Shown here in pieces: positions 13,601-26,521 of a stretch of DNA of 64,000 nucleotides. Position numbers and translations under genes: made by a program. The notes beneath the pieces were generated by a model, which had not been told where the DNA came from, did no database searches, and saw nothing but the letters and a program-made list of their open reading frames with translations. Origin of the DNA: Panonychus citri (taxonomy: Eukaryota > Arthropoda > Arachnida > Trombidiformes > Tetranychidae); NCBI RefSeq assembly GCF_014898815.1, contig NW_026515416.1:1054001-1118000 (forward strand), given 5' to 3'. Positions within the stretch are counted from its first letter, which is position 1, and the number at the start of each line of letters is the position of its first letter.

Positions 13601-16600
13601 GACAATTAATCGTTACTATTAATACAATTAAGTACAAAAATATATAAATACTGTTCAACCTGGACTATTAATCGTTAATTGTTGGCTCAAATTGATCAAT
13701 AATTATGTTGATTTGTTATATATATTGATTGTCTTCACGGAATCAATCAACCGATTAACAACAAATCAACTGAACAGTTAATCAACTAATCATAACAGTC
13801 ATTAACCTACACGATCAGTTGTTTTTTCAACAATCAAATTAATTCTGATACAATTCCTGGTTCATTTAATCATTGATTATCATTTGATTGTGGTATTTAT
13901 AATTTAGCAATAATTTACCATTAGTTGATGCAATTAATTCAAACAATTAACGCCAAATTCAAGTGTAGTTATTGATTTATTTTATCATATTTTTCATTTA
14001 ATTGTGAAATTTAATCATAATTAGATAACAATTGAGTCTGTAATTCAATTGTTAATCATTTACCTGGAAATGTCAAGGTGGTTAAATTGTAACAATCAAC
14101 TGGTCAGTTAACAAGTTAATCAATTGATTAACTAACTGTTGTTGATGAAAACTTCAATCAATCAATACAAGGAAAAGCAATTAACTAAACACAATCATTT
14201 GAGGTAACAATTTATTCATGGTTACAGATAATTTTTAATTGTTGATTAATTGTTCTTGCTGTTATTGTTAATTAGTATCATTTGGTTAATTGTTTATGAA
14301 AAATGGGAGTTAATTGTGAAAAAATTTGTTAGTTCATAGTGTTAATTAATAAATTAAATTAATTGTCACCATTAATCACAATCAAAGATAATTATTTCTT
14401 AAATCAGTTAATCAGATAGTAGTTAATTGTTGTTATTTGTTGGCTCTTCCTCTTGAGCTGATTTAATCTCAATTTTTCAACAATGATCAAAGGTTAAACT
14501 CTAATTGTGACAATTAACAAGCCTTAATTATCTCAAACTATTACGAACATTGTAAACAATCAACTAATTGTTAATAGGATATTTAATCTTACCCAGAATC
14601 AGTAAACCGGTGCCATGAACTGATATCATTATTTTTATCCATATTGTTTACAATTAGAATTGACTAATTAACAGTAAATCCTGAAAATTTGATTGGTAAC
14701 AATTAACATTTAATTTGTCGCGATGAAATCACCATGAAAATAAAACCAGTTGATTGAAACTGTGAAACTTTTTACTTCAACATGAGAAATCATTTGATTG
14801 GAAACTTTAATTGTAGTTAATCGTTGTGATTAAATTGTTGTTATTAAATCACATCAAGTATATAATTAACATGAAACTCACAACTTTAAATGACTGAGAA
14901 AAAAAAAGTCTAATGAACAATTTAGTTGAACAATTAAAAGCATCAAGTGAACAACAAATTAACTTAAATTGGTTGAAATGATCACCACAGTTACTAGATT
15001 ATTGGTAAAAACGTTGATTAACTTTGATTAAATCAAATTAACGCCTACAATTTAGAGATGATGATAAAGATGAGGGAGAGGAAATGAATTAACATCAGAT
15101 GATTATAATGTGATTAGTAAATGACAACAATCAAGTGTCGCGATTATTGATGATTAAAAAGTAAATAAGTTCAATGGTAAACCAACTAGACACAAATAAA
15201 TTTCAATTAACTTGATAATAAAAGTTAATCAGTTTCATTGTTGATAAAAAATTAATTTCATCCAAAATCAAATCAATTGATTGTCAATGTTAAACTTTAA
15301 CATACATAAATAATATTGATGATAATCAAGTAACAACAATCAATTTAACAACAAAATTGGTAACCAGGATTATATCATAACAATAATAAACAAAGTTGAT
15401 TGTCAAAGTGATTAACTTTTTTGTTCAATGTTATCATCACCTTGACATGATAATCAACTGATTGTAGCAATTTAAATAATGATTAATCCAAGAGATTAAG
15501 ATTAATTGTAGAGAAAAAGTAAAATGTTAATCAACAATTGACATCTCAGGTTCAGTGTTTCCAAATCATCATCATCATCCTCATCCTCATCATCTTAATC
15601 ATCCTTGTCTTCCTCCCACAATATCATCATCATATCTTAACAACAAGTTAATTAATGCTCATTACAATCTTGACCTAATTCACCTTGAAAAAAAAGATGA
15701 GGATGACAAGATGATGATGAGATTTTCATTCATCTCAAGGTTCAATCATATTTGGTTCAACTGAATTAAATTTAATCATGAGAACAATTTTCTCATTTAA
15801 TAACCTCACCACGTATAATGAATAATTAACAATCAAATAAATTGTCACAAATTAGTTAATATTATTACTACACTTTGTGCCATCTACTGAATTGATTAGT
15901 TAATTTGTCAATTGTTTTCAATTCTCAATTTCCTTAATCATTTTTCATCCGAAAAGTTTACAATTTAAAATCAATGAAAAGTGAAAATGATTTAACCAGA
16001 AAATAAAAGAGTAATTGATTAACGATATTAGTTAATCACCAAAATGGGTTTCAACTAATCAACATTTAATTGTTAATAATAATCATTGACTCTCTCTACT
16101 CGTAACCAAACGTGGTTGATTATTTAATGATTACAATTAGGAGATTATCACTCAATCAGTACAATTAAGTAAATCATTAGGATGACGAGTAATTAAATTG
16201 TATGTTAAATATAAATCTAAATATAAACAGTTAAATTACTGTAACGGTAAATTGTATGTTTGTGATAATCAACAAATTGTTGTGACAATTAAGTGAACAC
16301 AAAAAAAAAGGAAGAGTAAAACTTATCAGCTTCACTGAATTGTTATTAACTACAATTGTTGACAATTAAAATAAATTTTAAATTCGCTAGCTATTAATAT
16401 ATTAACTTAATCAACTTGCATCAACTCACCTTAAATTTAAATCATTTTGCACTTTTCCTCACAATTAAGTTTAGCACAATAATTATCAAGATTTATTTGA
16501 TTGTAATGAACAATTTAAACTATTTGAATACGTAATTAACTTGATTTGGTTTGATAATTAAAAACGATTAATATCAATGAAATAATTACTAAATTTTTCA

Positions 16601-17174
16601 TTGAGTTGTGATTATAATGATAATCAGTAGACGAAGCAATTGAAGATGATGATTATTAATGTAATTGCAATGATTGGGTCATTGTAATTCGGTAAATTGT
16701 TTTAATTAATAATTATTTTCGTTGAGATTGTGTTAATTAACTGACCCGATTAAATTTTCCCTTTAATTGTTGACAATATAATAATTTATACGGATCAACT
16801 AAATTCCGTTTAGAGAGAGAGAGAGCTGAATTGATGAAGATTAGTACAAGAACATTGTGATTAACAATTTTTTTCACCACAATTAGAGGTTTGATCATCG
16901 TTTAGATGCTTAATTGGACGGTTAATTCTTGTGATTAGTTGATTGTTTGGTGAACAAAACTGAATCATGAATCTCGTACCAATAAAGATGTAAATCAATT
17001 GATGGATTTGTGGTTCGATTGATGAAAAGTTGATTGAAAAAGAGGTTAAATTAGTAAAGGAGGTTTGATATTCGTGAAAGAAGATGAATTTATGTAAATG
17101 ATGGTGAAAAATGGCGACGATGAGTGAGTGATGGCAAAAATAAACGAATATTATTCTAATAAAATGTTTCCGTT
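10623..17174. other. Long AT-rich intergenic spacer
   Basis: No supportable gene. The first few hundred bases probably hold the sphingomyelin-synthase promoter and 5' UTR, including a (CTT)n run at about 11038-11058. From about 11250 on, the sequence is built from recurring words such as GTTAATTG, CAATTAAC and TTGATTGTT with very few long open frames. The first copy of a dispersed repeat is at 14551-15075. Small open frames (for example 15555-15764 and 16861-17193) are low complexity and unconvincing. Confidence 0.6.
14551..15075 (+). repeat. Dispersed repeat, copy A
   Basis: This block is closely similar, in the same orientation, to 25589-26086. Both copies start TGTAAACAATCAACTAATTG, continue TTAATC-TTACCCAGAATCA, and share an almost identical 3' part running to GCCTACAATTTAGAGATGATGA. 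The middle is more diverged. It has no open frame, no obvious terminal inverted repeats and no visible target-site duplication. It could be a non-autonomous element or a duplicated regulatory block. Confidence 0.8.
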
Positions 17175-18021
17175 CTAATCGGTATCGAACCAATCACTGA
17201 CTCGGTCTCGAATTCCCTCCCAGAAATCGCCAGCGTTTTCTCTGAATCTTTGTAAACCTTCACGAGCTCTTCCAATTATTCCTGGTAAAGGAGCTTCGGT
17301 TGAATCACTTTCTTCTTCTCCAGGAATTAAAGGTTCACTTCCGCTTCCACTTCCACCTCCATAGTCTTGTCTTGACACTGGATCAGCTAATGAAGACACT
17401 GGAAGAGAAAAAGAAACAAGTAATTAATAAAATCTCCTCGATATCATTTTCGCGGAAAAAAAATGAAACTGATCATCATGAGAAAATCATCTCATTAATT
17501 AAGATTGAGAATCAAATTGAAATCAACAATTAGATAATAACAGTTGATTATTTCACAGTAAATCCTCTGATAATGAGATTTTATCAATAAACGGATTCTG
17601 GACTAAGCTCAACTCTATTGTAAACGATTTCTATTTGTACCAATTGCTATTGAAGAGTAAGTATAATCTAATGTTCAGAATTGATAACCGATAATCTTTG
17701 AAATTTAGTAAATTGATCAAACCAATTAGGTAGATTAATATTGTTCATTTGTTAGAAATCACAGCCTCAGGGATTGTTGAAGAGTTTCAACTTGTTAAGA
17801 CAAAACTTTCTGATGAATTGAACAACACTGAGTAATAACATGGAGGTTAATGAATGAAATAAACACGATGAAATGAATTGTAGCAATTGAATTGTCACTG
17901 TAAGGAAGAGAAAGTGAATCTCACCTTTTTTGTCTGAATTATCCGTTGGCATTGATTGGGTTGTGTGGATAATCAATAAAACAATAAGCAAAGGGTAAAC
18001 AATTAAACCAGTTGAAACCAT
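17175..18021 (-). CDS. Small secreted protein with amphipathic C-terminal helix, function unknown
   Basis: Two exons (minus), 18021-17925 and 17398-17175, joined in phase 1 across a GTGAGA...CCAG intron, give 106 residues. I chose the ATG at 18021 because it directly starts a typical signal peptide (MVSTGLIVYPLLIVLLIIHT, then TQS); an in-frame ATG 20 codons upstream would put a basic extension before it. The mature part is short: an acidic, Gly/Ser-rich stretch (YGGGSGSGSEPLIPGEEESD) and then a 33-residue C-terminal segment (GIIGRAREGLQRFRENAGDF, ending WFDTD) with charged and aromatic residues spaced as in an amphipathic helix. No cysteine is present in the mature part, so it is not a disulfide-stabilised peptide. 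I do not recognise the family; candidates are a lipid-binding (apolipoprotein-like) or a secretion/saliva protein. A clear TATA box lies upstream at 18165-18172. Confidence 0.7.
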
Positions 18022-18164
18022 TGTGATGAATTTGTGAGTTGGTGATGAAATTAAAATCCGTTGATTGCGAATGGGTTTCACTGAGTTGTATAAAAAACTG
18101 CGATTTCAATGTTTACTGAATAACTAACTGTCACTAAATAACAACCTCGACAAGTGAGAAAGGG

Positions 18165-18172
18165 CTTTTATA
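18165..18172 (-). promoter_or_regulatory. TATA box of the small secreted protein gene
   Basis: On the minus strand the sequence reads GGTATAAAAGCCC, a near-consensus TATA element about 145 bases upstream of the chosen ATG at 18021. A start of transcription about 30 bases downstream would leave a 5' UTR of roughly 115 bases. Strong TATA promoters are typical of highly or tissue-specifically expressed arthropod genes. Confidence 0.6.
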
Positions 18173-18263
18173 CCAATTACTTAATGAAAGTATGCAAATG
18201 CTACAATAAGATAACAATTGAGGAGTAAATTGAAAGTTTAAATATGAAAATTATATAACATCT

Positions 18264-18266
<3 letters not shown>

Positions 18267-18308
<42 letters not shown>
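18267..18308. repeat. (TC)n microsatellite
   Basis: An uninterrupted TC run of 21 units, the longest simple repeat in the window, about 95 bases upstream of the TATA box of the small secreted protein gene. Confidence 0.95.
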
Positions 18309-18311
<3 letters not shown>

Positions 18312-21006
18312 AGGTTATTTACATTGTATTATATTAAAAGGTTTGATCTAATTGTCGACAAAATGGTTGTTTACCGTTAAAAACGCTCCATAACGTGATC
18401 TCGAGCCGCAATCAAGATTCCTGTTATGGTTCATCAACGGTGCGAGTAACTCCAATCTCCACTCATATAAGTTAGTTAACTTTCTCTCTCTTTGATTAGC
18501 ATATTAATTAGGAGTTTTCTTCCATATTTTTATCTTTTACTTTCGGTAATTTGTATCCATCAACACGATCAAGATGATCATCATAATTATCAACGAGTTT
18601 GCAAATGATACCGATGGTCAAGATAACTGTTATGACGATAGTAAAGTCACTCACACGCGCAAAATTTCCCGCTAAGGGCCGCGAAAATCAAGTCCAAATA
18701 CCGATTTCGAAATCAACTTTTATAAACTTTGAACACCAATACATTTACATTCAATTGAACGAAGTGGTTGATTCGAAAAATGTTCCAACATTTATTAGAA
18801 CAGGATTCAGATAACATGATTTTTTTGTAAGAAAATCTCAGAATTCTCATCGTGAGTCTTTTTTTGTCCACCAAGGTTCATACGAATTCATTAGTAAAAT
18901 GGTCATAGCAGTAATTCACGAAATGCTGACGGATCCTGAAAAGTAATCTCGAAGACGAAGGCGCTAAATAATCGAAACTTTTTTCGATTGTCACTCAACA
19001 GTTACGAGCAATAGAAACAGTCGAAATTAGTTTAGACATTAATAGCTCATTAAGGTAGTGACCAATCGACCTGGTCGATCTGGTGTCTAAATCAAATGTT
19101 TCCTTCGTTCGTTTTTACAGATCAAACCACGTTGACAGTTATCGTCTACCTATGTACGTAATCGAGCTACCTGTTCATCACTTAATATCTTTTAGCTTTG
19201 TCCTGTAAGTTTACTGACAATTTCGTCTAATTGGATTACACAATTTAATTAACTTCAATTCGTTCTCTCTTGATTTTCGCGCTTGTGACTTTGCTTTTTT
19301 TACTTTTGCTAATTTGAACTTGAACCTTGAAATTAGCCGCGAATATATGAGATAAACCAACGAATTGTTGACATGATAAGTGTCGAAATTAAGTTTTTGT
19401 GTTCACTTGATTTCTTTTTCATAACAATTGAAACTCGATGCTAGATGATCAGTGCAATTGTATTGATTTAAATACCATTATGATTAAGTTGATTGTGAAA
19501 ATGAATCAATTTTATCATCGGTACAATTGTACTGATTAACTAATTGTTAGGGAAACGATGATAATTGCATAGTAAACATTTCGAGGTATTCAAATTGATT
19601 TTCATTTGATTGTCATGGAGTAATTTGATTTTAGTACAATCAAATTAAATTGTTTGGTATAAATTTTAAGGTGATAATCAAAAAAGTAAATCAATTAAAT
19701 AAATAATTGCTATTATTTATTGATTGTTACAATCATTTTGTGAGTAATCAAAGTTAATTGTGAATAATTATTGAAAAATCATTCAGGGTTACATTTGATA
19801 AGATAACAATTGAATTTATTGTTAATATTTTCAATCAATTGTGAACAAAAAAAAGTGTAATAACAATTAAGGATACATTTTCTATCAGAAATCAATTAAT
19901 TGCAGTTAGTTAACTACAGGAATTAACCAAAATCTGAGTGACCTGATAAACAATTACATCAACAATTAACTCAAATGACAATTAATTCATTGATGGTTTT
20001 CAAGACGTTGACAAAATGTTAATTTTAAACAATTCAATTAATTTTCAACAATTAATTTAAACATAAAAATATAATATTAATCCAATTGAATTGAGGTCAA
20101 AAATTGTCAGACTAATCAAGTTAATCAAACATTATTGGAATCAACAATTAATATTGATAACAGATGAAAATTGATCAAATCATTTGAAATATGATCAATG
20201 GATTAACCAAAATTTCAATTGAGATTAACTAACGATAACAAGATTAACTTAATTCAGTTTGTTTTGATTATATAAAAACTTTAATTGCACAAATAAAGTT
20301 AATCAATTTAGTAATTTAATCATGTTCAATTAGTTGTTTATCATCATGATGATGACGTTGTTGATGATGAGAAGGAGAAAAGGATAAAGATGATTAGATA
20401 ATCATTAATAGTGAATGAGTTTAATGAAATTGGAAAAGTTAATCATTTGAAAGTTAATTGTGAAGATGATGATGATCAAGATGAAACTGATTGTTTCTAA
20501 ATTTACTTGATTGTTTGTATGAGGTGATCATCAATGATCAGGTTATTAGTTAATTGTTATAAGGTTAAAAACAATGATTAGCACTTGCAGATTATGATTT
20601 AATGATTAGTTGATATGATTTTAAATTGATTGTAAATACTTAACATTAACAATCATTATTTGTAACAATAATGTTTACGGTGTTGATTAAAAGTGAATTA
20701 AATTTTGATGATTGATTATATTTGGTAAAAGATCAATATATTGATTGTTAATTGAAAGTTTAAATTGTGAACATAAAATCACAAAGAGATTGTTTGATTT
20801 TTGTTGTTGATCAAACACCAATATTATTATTGATGATTAATAAATTGTTTGGATCATTATGAAAAAGAGGAAAAGTTAATCAATCTCATCATGAGTATTT
20901 TGATTAACTTTTTCTTCCTCCTTATAATTAAATCATCATCATCTTCTTAATTGAATAATCTATATCGTCAACAAAATCTAATCAACATCATCATCGAGAA
21001 TCAGGA

Positions 21007-21100
21007 ATCACTGGAGTTCCGGTTTCAAGTGATTAACAAGAAACCAGAAATTACCCAATTCTGGTTAACCAGAAAATTGTTGTTTCTTTAATCAGAATCA
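21007..21100. promoter_or_regulatory. Noncoding block with inverted AACCAG/CTGGTT motifs, copy 1
   Basis: It contains GAGTTCCGGTTTCA (21014-21027) and CTGGTTAACCAG (21061-21072, a perfect palindrome) and aligns with 39649-39745. The half-sites resemble the Grainyhead consensus AACCGGTT. A regulatory role is inferred. Confidence 0.4.
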
Positions 21101-22422
21101 GTGATTATCGTTACCCTTTCATGGTTAATTGTTAATTCATATTGAAAATTGATTTGATTACTTACCTTTTAGTCTGTAACATTTAAACTTTGTTTCTTTG
21201 ATTCTAAATGGTGTCAATGTTAAATCACAATGATGGACACTAATTGTTGATTCACTTTTCAATCACTTCTGGTGATTAAATTGATTCACTTAAACATTTT
21301 ATGCAATCGTAAGGGACAATTGAAAATGGCGACGAAAGAATCAGCTAAAGTTAATGAGAAGAACTTGTTGATTATGTAATAATAATGAGAAAATAGAACT
21401 TTTGAAAATAACAATCAAAAGAGAATAGAAAATATAAATTGTTCGAAAAAGAAGAGAAAAACAATCAATACTTTTCTCTGACTTTTTTTTTTGGAAATCA
21501 CAGAGATTTTTAAATCTAAACACAACAATCAATCAATAGAATCACAAAGAAGATAATTAGTTAACTGTGTTGGTGATAATTAATTGCGATCAATTGATTT
21601 TCCTTTAATCAAATGGGAGAAAACAAAAAATCTCGTATGTCTCCTGTTTTGTTAGTTGACACAATCAATCAACATAATTAATAATAGCACTTCAATTGTC
21701 GATTTGATTATAACCTAAATCAAGTAAACTAGAACACGATGAACTGGCAAATGATGATGAGTTAACAGTTACAATTAAGAGAAGGTAATAGTTTATTTTA
21801 AGGAGATGGAAACAAGTTAAGAAAAAGACAAAACCCAAAAAAAGATGAGCCCGAAAAAGAAACTCAGTTAACCAAATTTTAAGATTTTACTCACAAACGA
21901 AAAGAAAATATGTTTACAGAAGAAGAAGAAGAAGAAGTAACAATTAACTGTTTGCATCTAATTGTTTACAAATTAAAGGTCGATTAAAAGTCACAATTAA
22001 GATAAACAAACAATCAACTAAAGGTCAACAATTAGAATTGTTGATGTAAACAAATGAGAAATTTCAATTTTCAAGGTTGAAAATTTCGAAAAAAGATTAC
22101 CAGGTGTCGCTACTTTCGCGAATAAAAGTCGATGATTAACTTTGATTGTTTACATTTAATTCTGATTGTTGATTGTCTAGTTGATTCGCACTTCATATCA
22201 ACTAAATTGGTGTTTTATTTGTCTTAACTTGAATTGATTATCAAGGATCTTAATTGGATGAAAATGAAAGGAAATGGACCTAATCCTTGAGATCGACTGT
22301 TCTTGATAAACTATTGATATGAATACGAATTGGTTGAAATTATTGATGAACAATTAATTTTCATGTTCTTTTATTGATTATTTTTTGTAAATCAATTCTA
22401 ATTGAAATTTTTTAATATTTTT

Positions 22423-24797
22423 CTAAAAACGGGCTGATGGTGAGACTGGTACTAGTGTCGAACTGGATTGGCCTGAGTAAGAATGTTGAAGATGATAAAT
22501 GACCGCATCATGGACCATTGGGAATATCGATGAATAATCAGCGGGTAAATGATCTCTGAACGAGGTTCGCTCGAACATGGCCATAAGTGAGGCTGTACAT
22601 GAAGCGAGATGACATCGAATTCCGAATTCTTTAAGAGTGGTAATAACCTCTAAAATGACCTCGACACCGGTTGAATCAACGAAAGCGATGGTTGAACAAT
22701 CGATGATTACAGTTTGAATTCTGAAGTGAGGATTTTGTTTCTTCTCCAAGAATTTCATTAGTTGAACGTAACTTCGATTCAAGCAAAGACGATAAACTGA
22801 ATCACGGAAATTGACCTGATTAAGGAAGAAAAGAGCACTTGAAAATCTGAATATCTTCAATCCGGGAATCTCTTGAGCGTCTTTGAACTGATTGATATCA
22901 ACGTAAATTTCCGTCGATGGTAAGATTCCTCTTATCGTTGCTTTCGGCCTGAAAAAGAAAGAGACAAAAAGTCAACCGAACCAAGGAAAAAAAAAATTAG
23001 CACCACACTAACGAAATGTCCAAGTTAACTAATTACTTACAGAATAAATTGAACAAGCAGAATGAGAAGCGAGGACGCAATTCCGAAAATGATTCCGTAA
23101 TCAACGTCAATCGCAATGACCGAGAAAAAAGTGATCGCCCAAGAGAGACCTTCGAGTCGGGATATTTTCCATAATCGGACAAGGTTCGTCGATTGCATCA
23201 ACATCCCTTTCAAACAGACCAGAATAATACATCCAAGTACACACTTCGGCAGAGTGTAAAACAAATGACCCAAGTAAAGAATGATGACCAAAAGGATGAC
23301 CGACGAGATGATGGACGCTAATTGTGATTTAACTCCCGATTTCTCCATCAATAGACTTCGACTGATTCCACTTGTGGCCGGAAAACAACTAGTAAACGAG
23401 CCCAATAGATTAGCCGACCCAAGAGCGATTAACTCTTGACTTGGATCGACAACATATTTATACCGTTTACCATATAAAAGACCAGCGGTCAACGTGACCG
23501 TGTAACTGACCAAAGCCACGACAACGGCATCGGGCATCATAGGGACTGCCAGGTCAAGACGAGGAGCTTTAAACTCAGGTAAACCCGAGGGAATCTCACC
23601 AATAATGGGAACACCATATTTACCATTGAAATCAAATTTCCACGAAAGCGAAGTGGCAACAATTAAGAGTAACAATTCAATCGGAATTGAAATCGATGAC
23701 CTTAACTTTTTCTTCAACCATGGGTCAAGAAACTCCTTCACACTGACCATGAAAAATATCACAATTATCGATATTATCAAACAAGCTAAATTAGTGGTGA
23801 ATATTTTTCTCATCACTTCAATCCAAGTCTTCATTGTAAAAGATAAACATACAATAAGTTAAATCATTTGATTACAATTGTGATTTGATTTAATTTACTC
23901 ACATAGATTAACTTGAGGCCTCCTGAATATTTGTTGAGCTTGATTCCCAATATTGATTCAATTTGAGCCGTTGCGATGTGAACAGTTGCCCCGCAGGCAA
24001 AAGCGGTTAACATTTGCTCTGAAAGGACTAACGATAAAGCTCCTAATTGAAATATTCCAGCAATTAACATGATTAACGCACAAATTAAGGATAAACAGGT
24101 GATCACCTCTTCAATTGTCGGCGGACGATTTTCAATTGATTCTAATTGAGTTGAATTCAAACTTGCCTGTGGAATTGCACCAAAGTTATTGACCACATTA
24201 CTGGTCATTATACTTGTAATCGCCATTGTACCTAAAGATGCGTGTCGACTTTGTGACATAAGAGCATAAATTAGAACCGGAAAAAAGGAAACGTAAAGTC
24301 CGTTCGCTGGACTTGTACCCGCCAATAGGCCATAGGCCATTCCTTGGGGAACATGGATAATTGAGACTGTGACACCCGTAATTATATCCGAAAGTAAATT
24401 GTTCTTGATGTTATATTTTCTCATCCAATTGATACACGGGAATATCGCTAAAAGCCATTGGATTATTGGACTTTTGAGACAAAATGTTTCCGCTGTATCG
24501 GTCACTCTGGTCATCGTACTATCCTGATGTCGCAATGGACTTCGTCTGAATTTAGTTTCGACATCAGTCCACTCAATTGGGTTACGTTTAACCCGAATTG
24601 ATTCAAATGGTGTTTTAAATTTTAATTTAGTGTTGTCATCGTTTAAAACTGTCGCAGTTAACGTTGTTAATTGTTGCGATGGTTCTGTAATTTAATCAAA
24701 AAATAAACCAAATTAGAAAACTCATCAAACGGATTTAAGTGGATAATTAGTTGATTGTTATTAATTATATTCAACCTGTTTTGTTTTCTGGATCCAT
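22423..24797 (-). CDS. SLC26 family anion transporter (sulfate permease/prestin type)
   Basis: Four coding exons (minus): 24797-24776, 24684-23903, 23828-23041 and 22948-22423, all in phase, giving 705 residues, normal for the family. The protein exchanges anions (sulfate, chloride, bicarbonate, oxalate) across the plasma membrane. Seen: the SLC26 signature region around residues 115-150 (GVTVSIIHVPQGMAYGLLAG, then GLYVSFFPVLIYALM and SRHASLG), about a dozen hydrophobic segments, and a C-terminal STAS domain (about 535-690) with the fold-typical IIDCSTIAFVDSTGVEVILE. The SRH(A/I)S(L/V)GT stretch is closer to the SLC26A5/A6-type animal members than to A11. The first coding exon has only seven whole codons, with the start in MDPENKT. 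The substrate cannot be fixed from sequence. Confidence 0.93.
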
Positions 24798-26521
24798 TGT
24801 GAAGATTACACTTAATTTATAGTTATTTTAATCACAATTGAAGATTTTACAAATTAGTAAATAATGTGAATCAATTTCTACTTTAATAAGATTAACTAAT
24901 TAATCTTAATTCTGTCCCATTTATAATTTTATTGTATTTTCTTTTCAAACTGATTAACCTGAGCAATTAACTTGATTTTTATAGCATCTTGGAGATTGAC
25001 ATCTAATTGATTAACTAATCTGCTTTCTTAATCTTAGTTAACTCCTTAATTGTCACCCAGGTCTTAGTCTCTTGATTGCGAATCATAAAAGTGTAAATTG
25101 TTGAGATAAATTGTCAGAAATATCAAGTAATTACACTTTAATTTGGTTAATTTGCTATTCAAATATGAGAATTATAAATCAACTAATTATCTGTAAGCTT
25201 TGTAAAATCACCAAGCATTTGATTGCTGTTAGGCTGATCAATTGAGATCAAATGATTAAAGTCTAACAAGTATATTAACTAATTACTGACAATTAAGAAA
25301 GATGATGAAACAATTAAAATGAGTCACTGAATATAATCAATTTGATTATAACGATAATTGTTAAATATCAAGTGTAATTGTACAAAAAAAGTAATTAAAT
25401 GTCAATTTCAAATGTATTCAAATAACTTAATTATCATACCTATCAAGGGATAATTAAGTAATCAAGTGATAACAATTGATTCAAGCAATAAAAAGCTCAC
25501 AATTAACAATTAATTGGCTAGAAAACATAATCATTTGTTAATCAAAATGGGACATGCGAAGTGTTAAATTGCCATGGATCAGAATTTTTGTAAACAATCA
25601 ACTAATTGTTAACAAGATATTAAATCTTACCCAGAATCAATAAGTCGGTACAATCAACTACCAACTATTGTTAATTAGCAATAGTCTTGATAAATTGATT
25701 GTTAACAATTAACATTCAATTGAATATCAATATCGACGTGAAACTAAATTAGTTGATTGAAACTTTTTCAATTGAAATAACGATACAAATAGAAGGGAAT
25801 TTATTTGTTGATTGAAACTTTAATTGTAATTAATCGTTGTGATTAAATTGTTGTTATTAAATCACATCAAGTATAATTAACACAAAACTCACAACTCAAA
25901 ATGAATGAGGAAAAAAAAAGTCTAATGAACAATTAAGTTGAACAATTAAAAGCACAAAGTGAACAACAAATTAACTTAAATTGGTTGAAATGATTACCAA
26001 AGTTACTAGATTATTGGTAAAAACGTTGATTAACTTTGATTAAATCAAATTAATGCCTACAATTTAGAGATGATGATGAGGATGACAATTAAATTATGAA
26101 GAAAATAGATAAAAAATTTAACAAAATATAATTATTAGTGATTTGTTTCAATCAAATTAAAATAAATTAATTATTTCGGTTGGTTGTTGATCAGATCCTT
26201 TTAATTAGACAAGTTAATTTACTTCAATCAGCCTAATCAAATTATTCATTTATAATTATTTTTATTACTCAAAATTATGAATGGTTAATTTTTTTTGATT
26301 GTTGATACTCTGGGGGTTGATTGTTGAGCCTGTTGTATGTTAATTGCTGCATTAATTTCAACAATTATCCTTTTCCTTTTGGCAACAAATTTGATCAAAT
26401 AAAATTAGAAATTAAGTTAATCTTAAAGGCAAGATGATTCCTAAATTGCTCAAAGTTTCAATGGTCAAGTAAAAAGTTTGAGTTGCAATTAGTTAATTTA
26501 GTATTTAAATTAGTTGAAATG
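24798..26521. other. Intergenic spacer between SLC26 and KIF1A genes
   Basis: AT-rich, no coding region seen. It contains the second copy of the dispersed repeat (25589-26086). The part next to 26521 is the 3' UTR side of the kinesin gene; that next to 24798 should hold the SLC26 promoter. Confidence 0.6.
25589..26086 (+). repeat. Dispersed repeat, copy B
   Basis: Direct-orientation partner of 14551-15075, about 11 kb away. The 3' half (25800-26080) matches closely, with scattered substitutions and small indels; the 5' part matches for about 50 bases and then diverges. Confidence 0.8.

Larger units (their letters stand above)
18173..22422. other. Intergenic spacer with a compositionally distinct first part
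   Basis: It contains a 42-bp (TC)n tract (18267-18308), a stretch of about 1 kb (18340-19340) with noticeably more CG dinucleotides and fewer of the usual AT words, then ordinary AT-rich spacer, and a block with Grainyhead-like motifs at 21007-21100. No convincing coding region; the open frame at 18599-18814 resembles no family I know. Confidence 0.55.

Noticed and set aside
16861..17193. 110-codon minus-strand frame downstream of the secreted-protein gene
   Set aside because: Low-complexity Ile/Phe/His composition, no domain, and it overlaps the 3' UTR.
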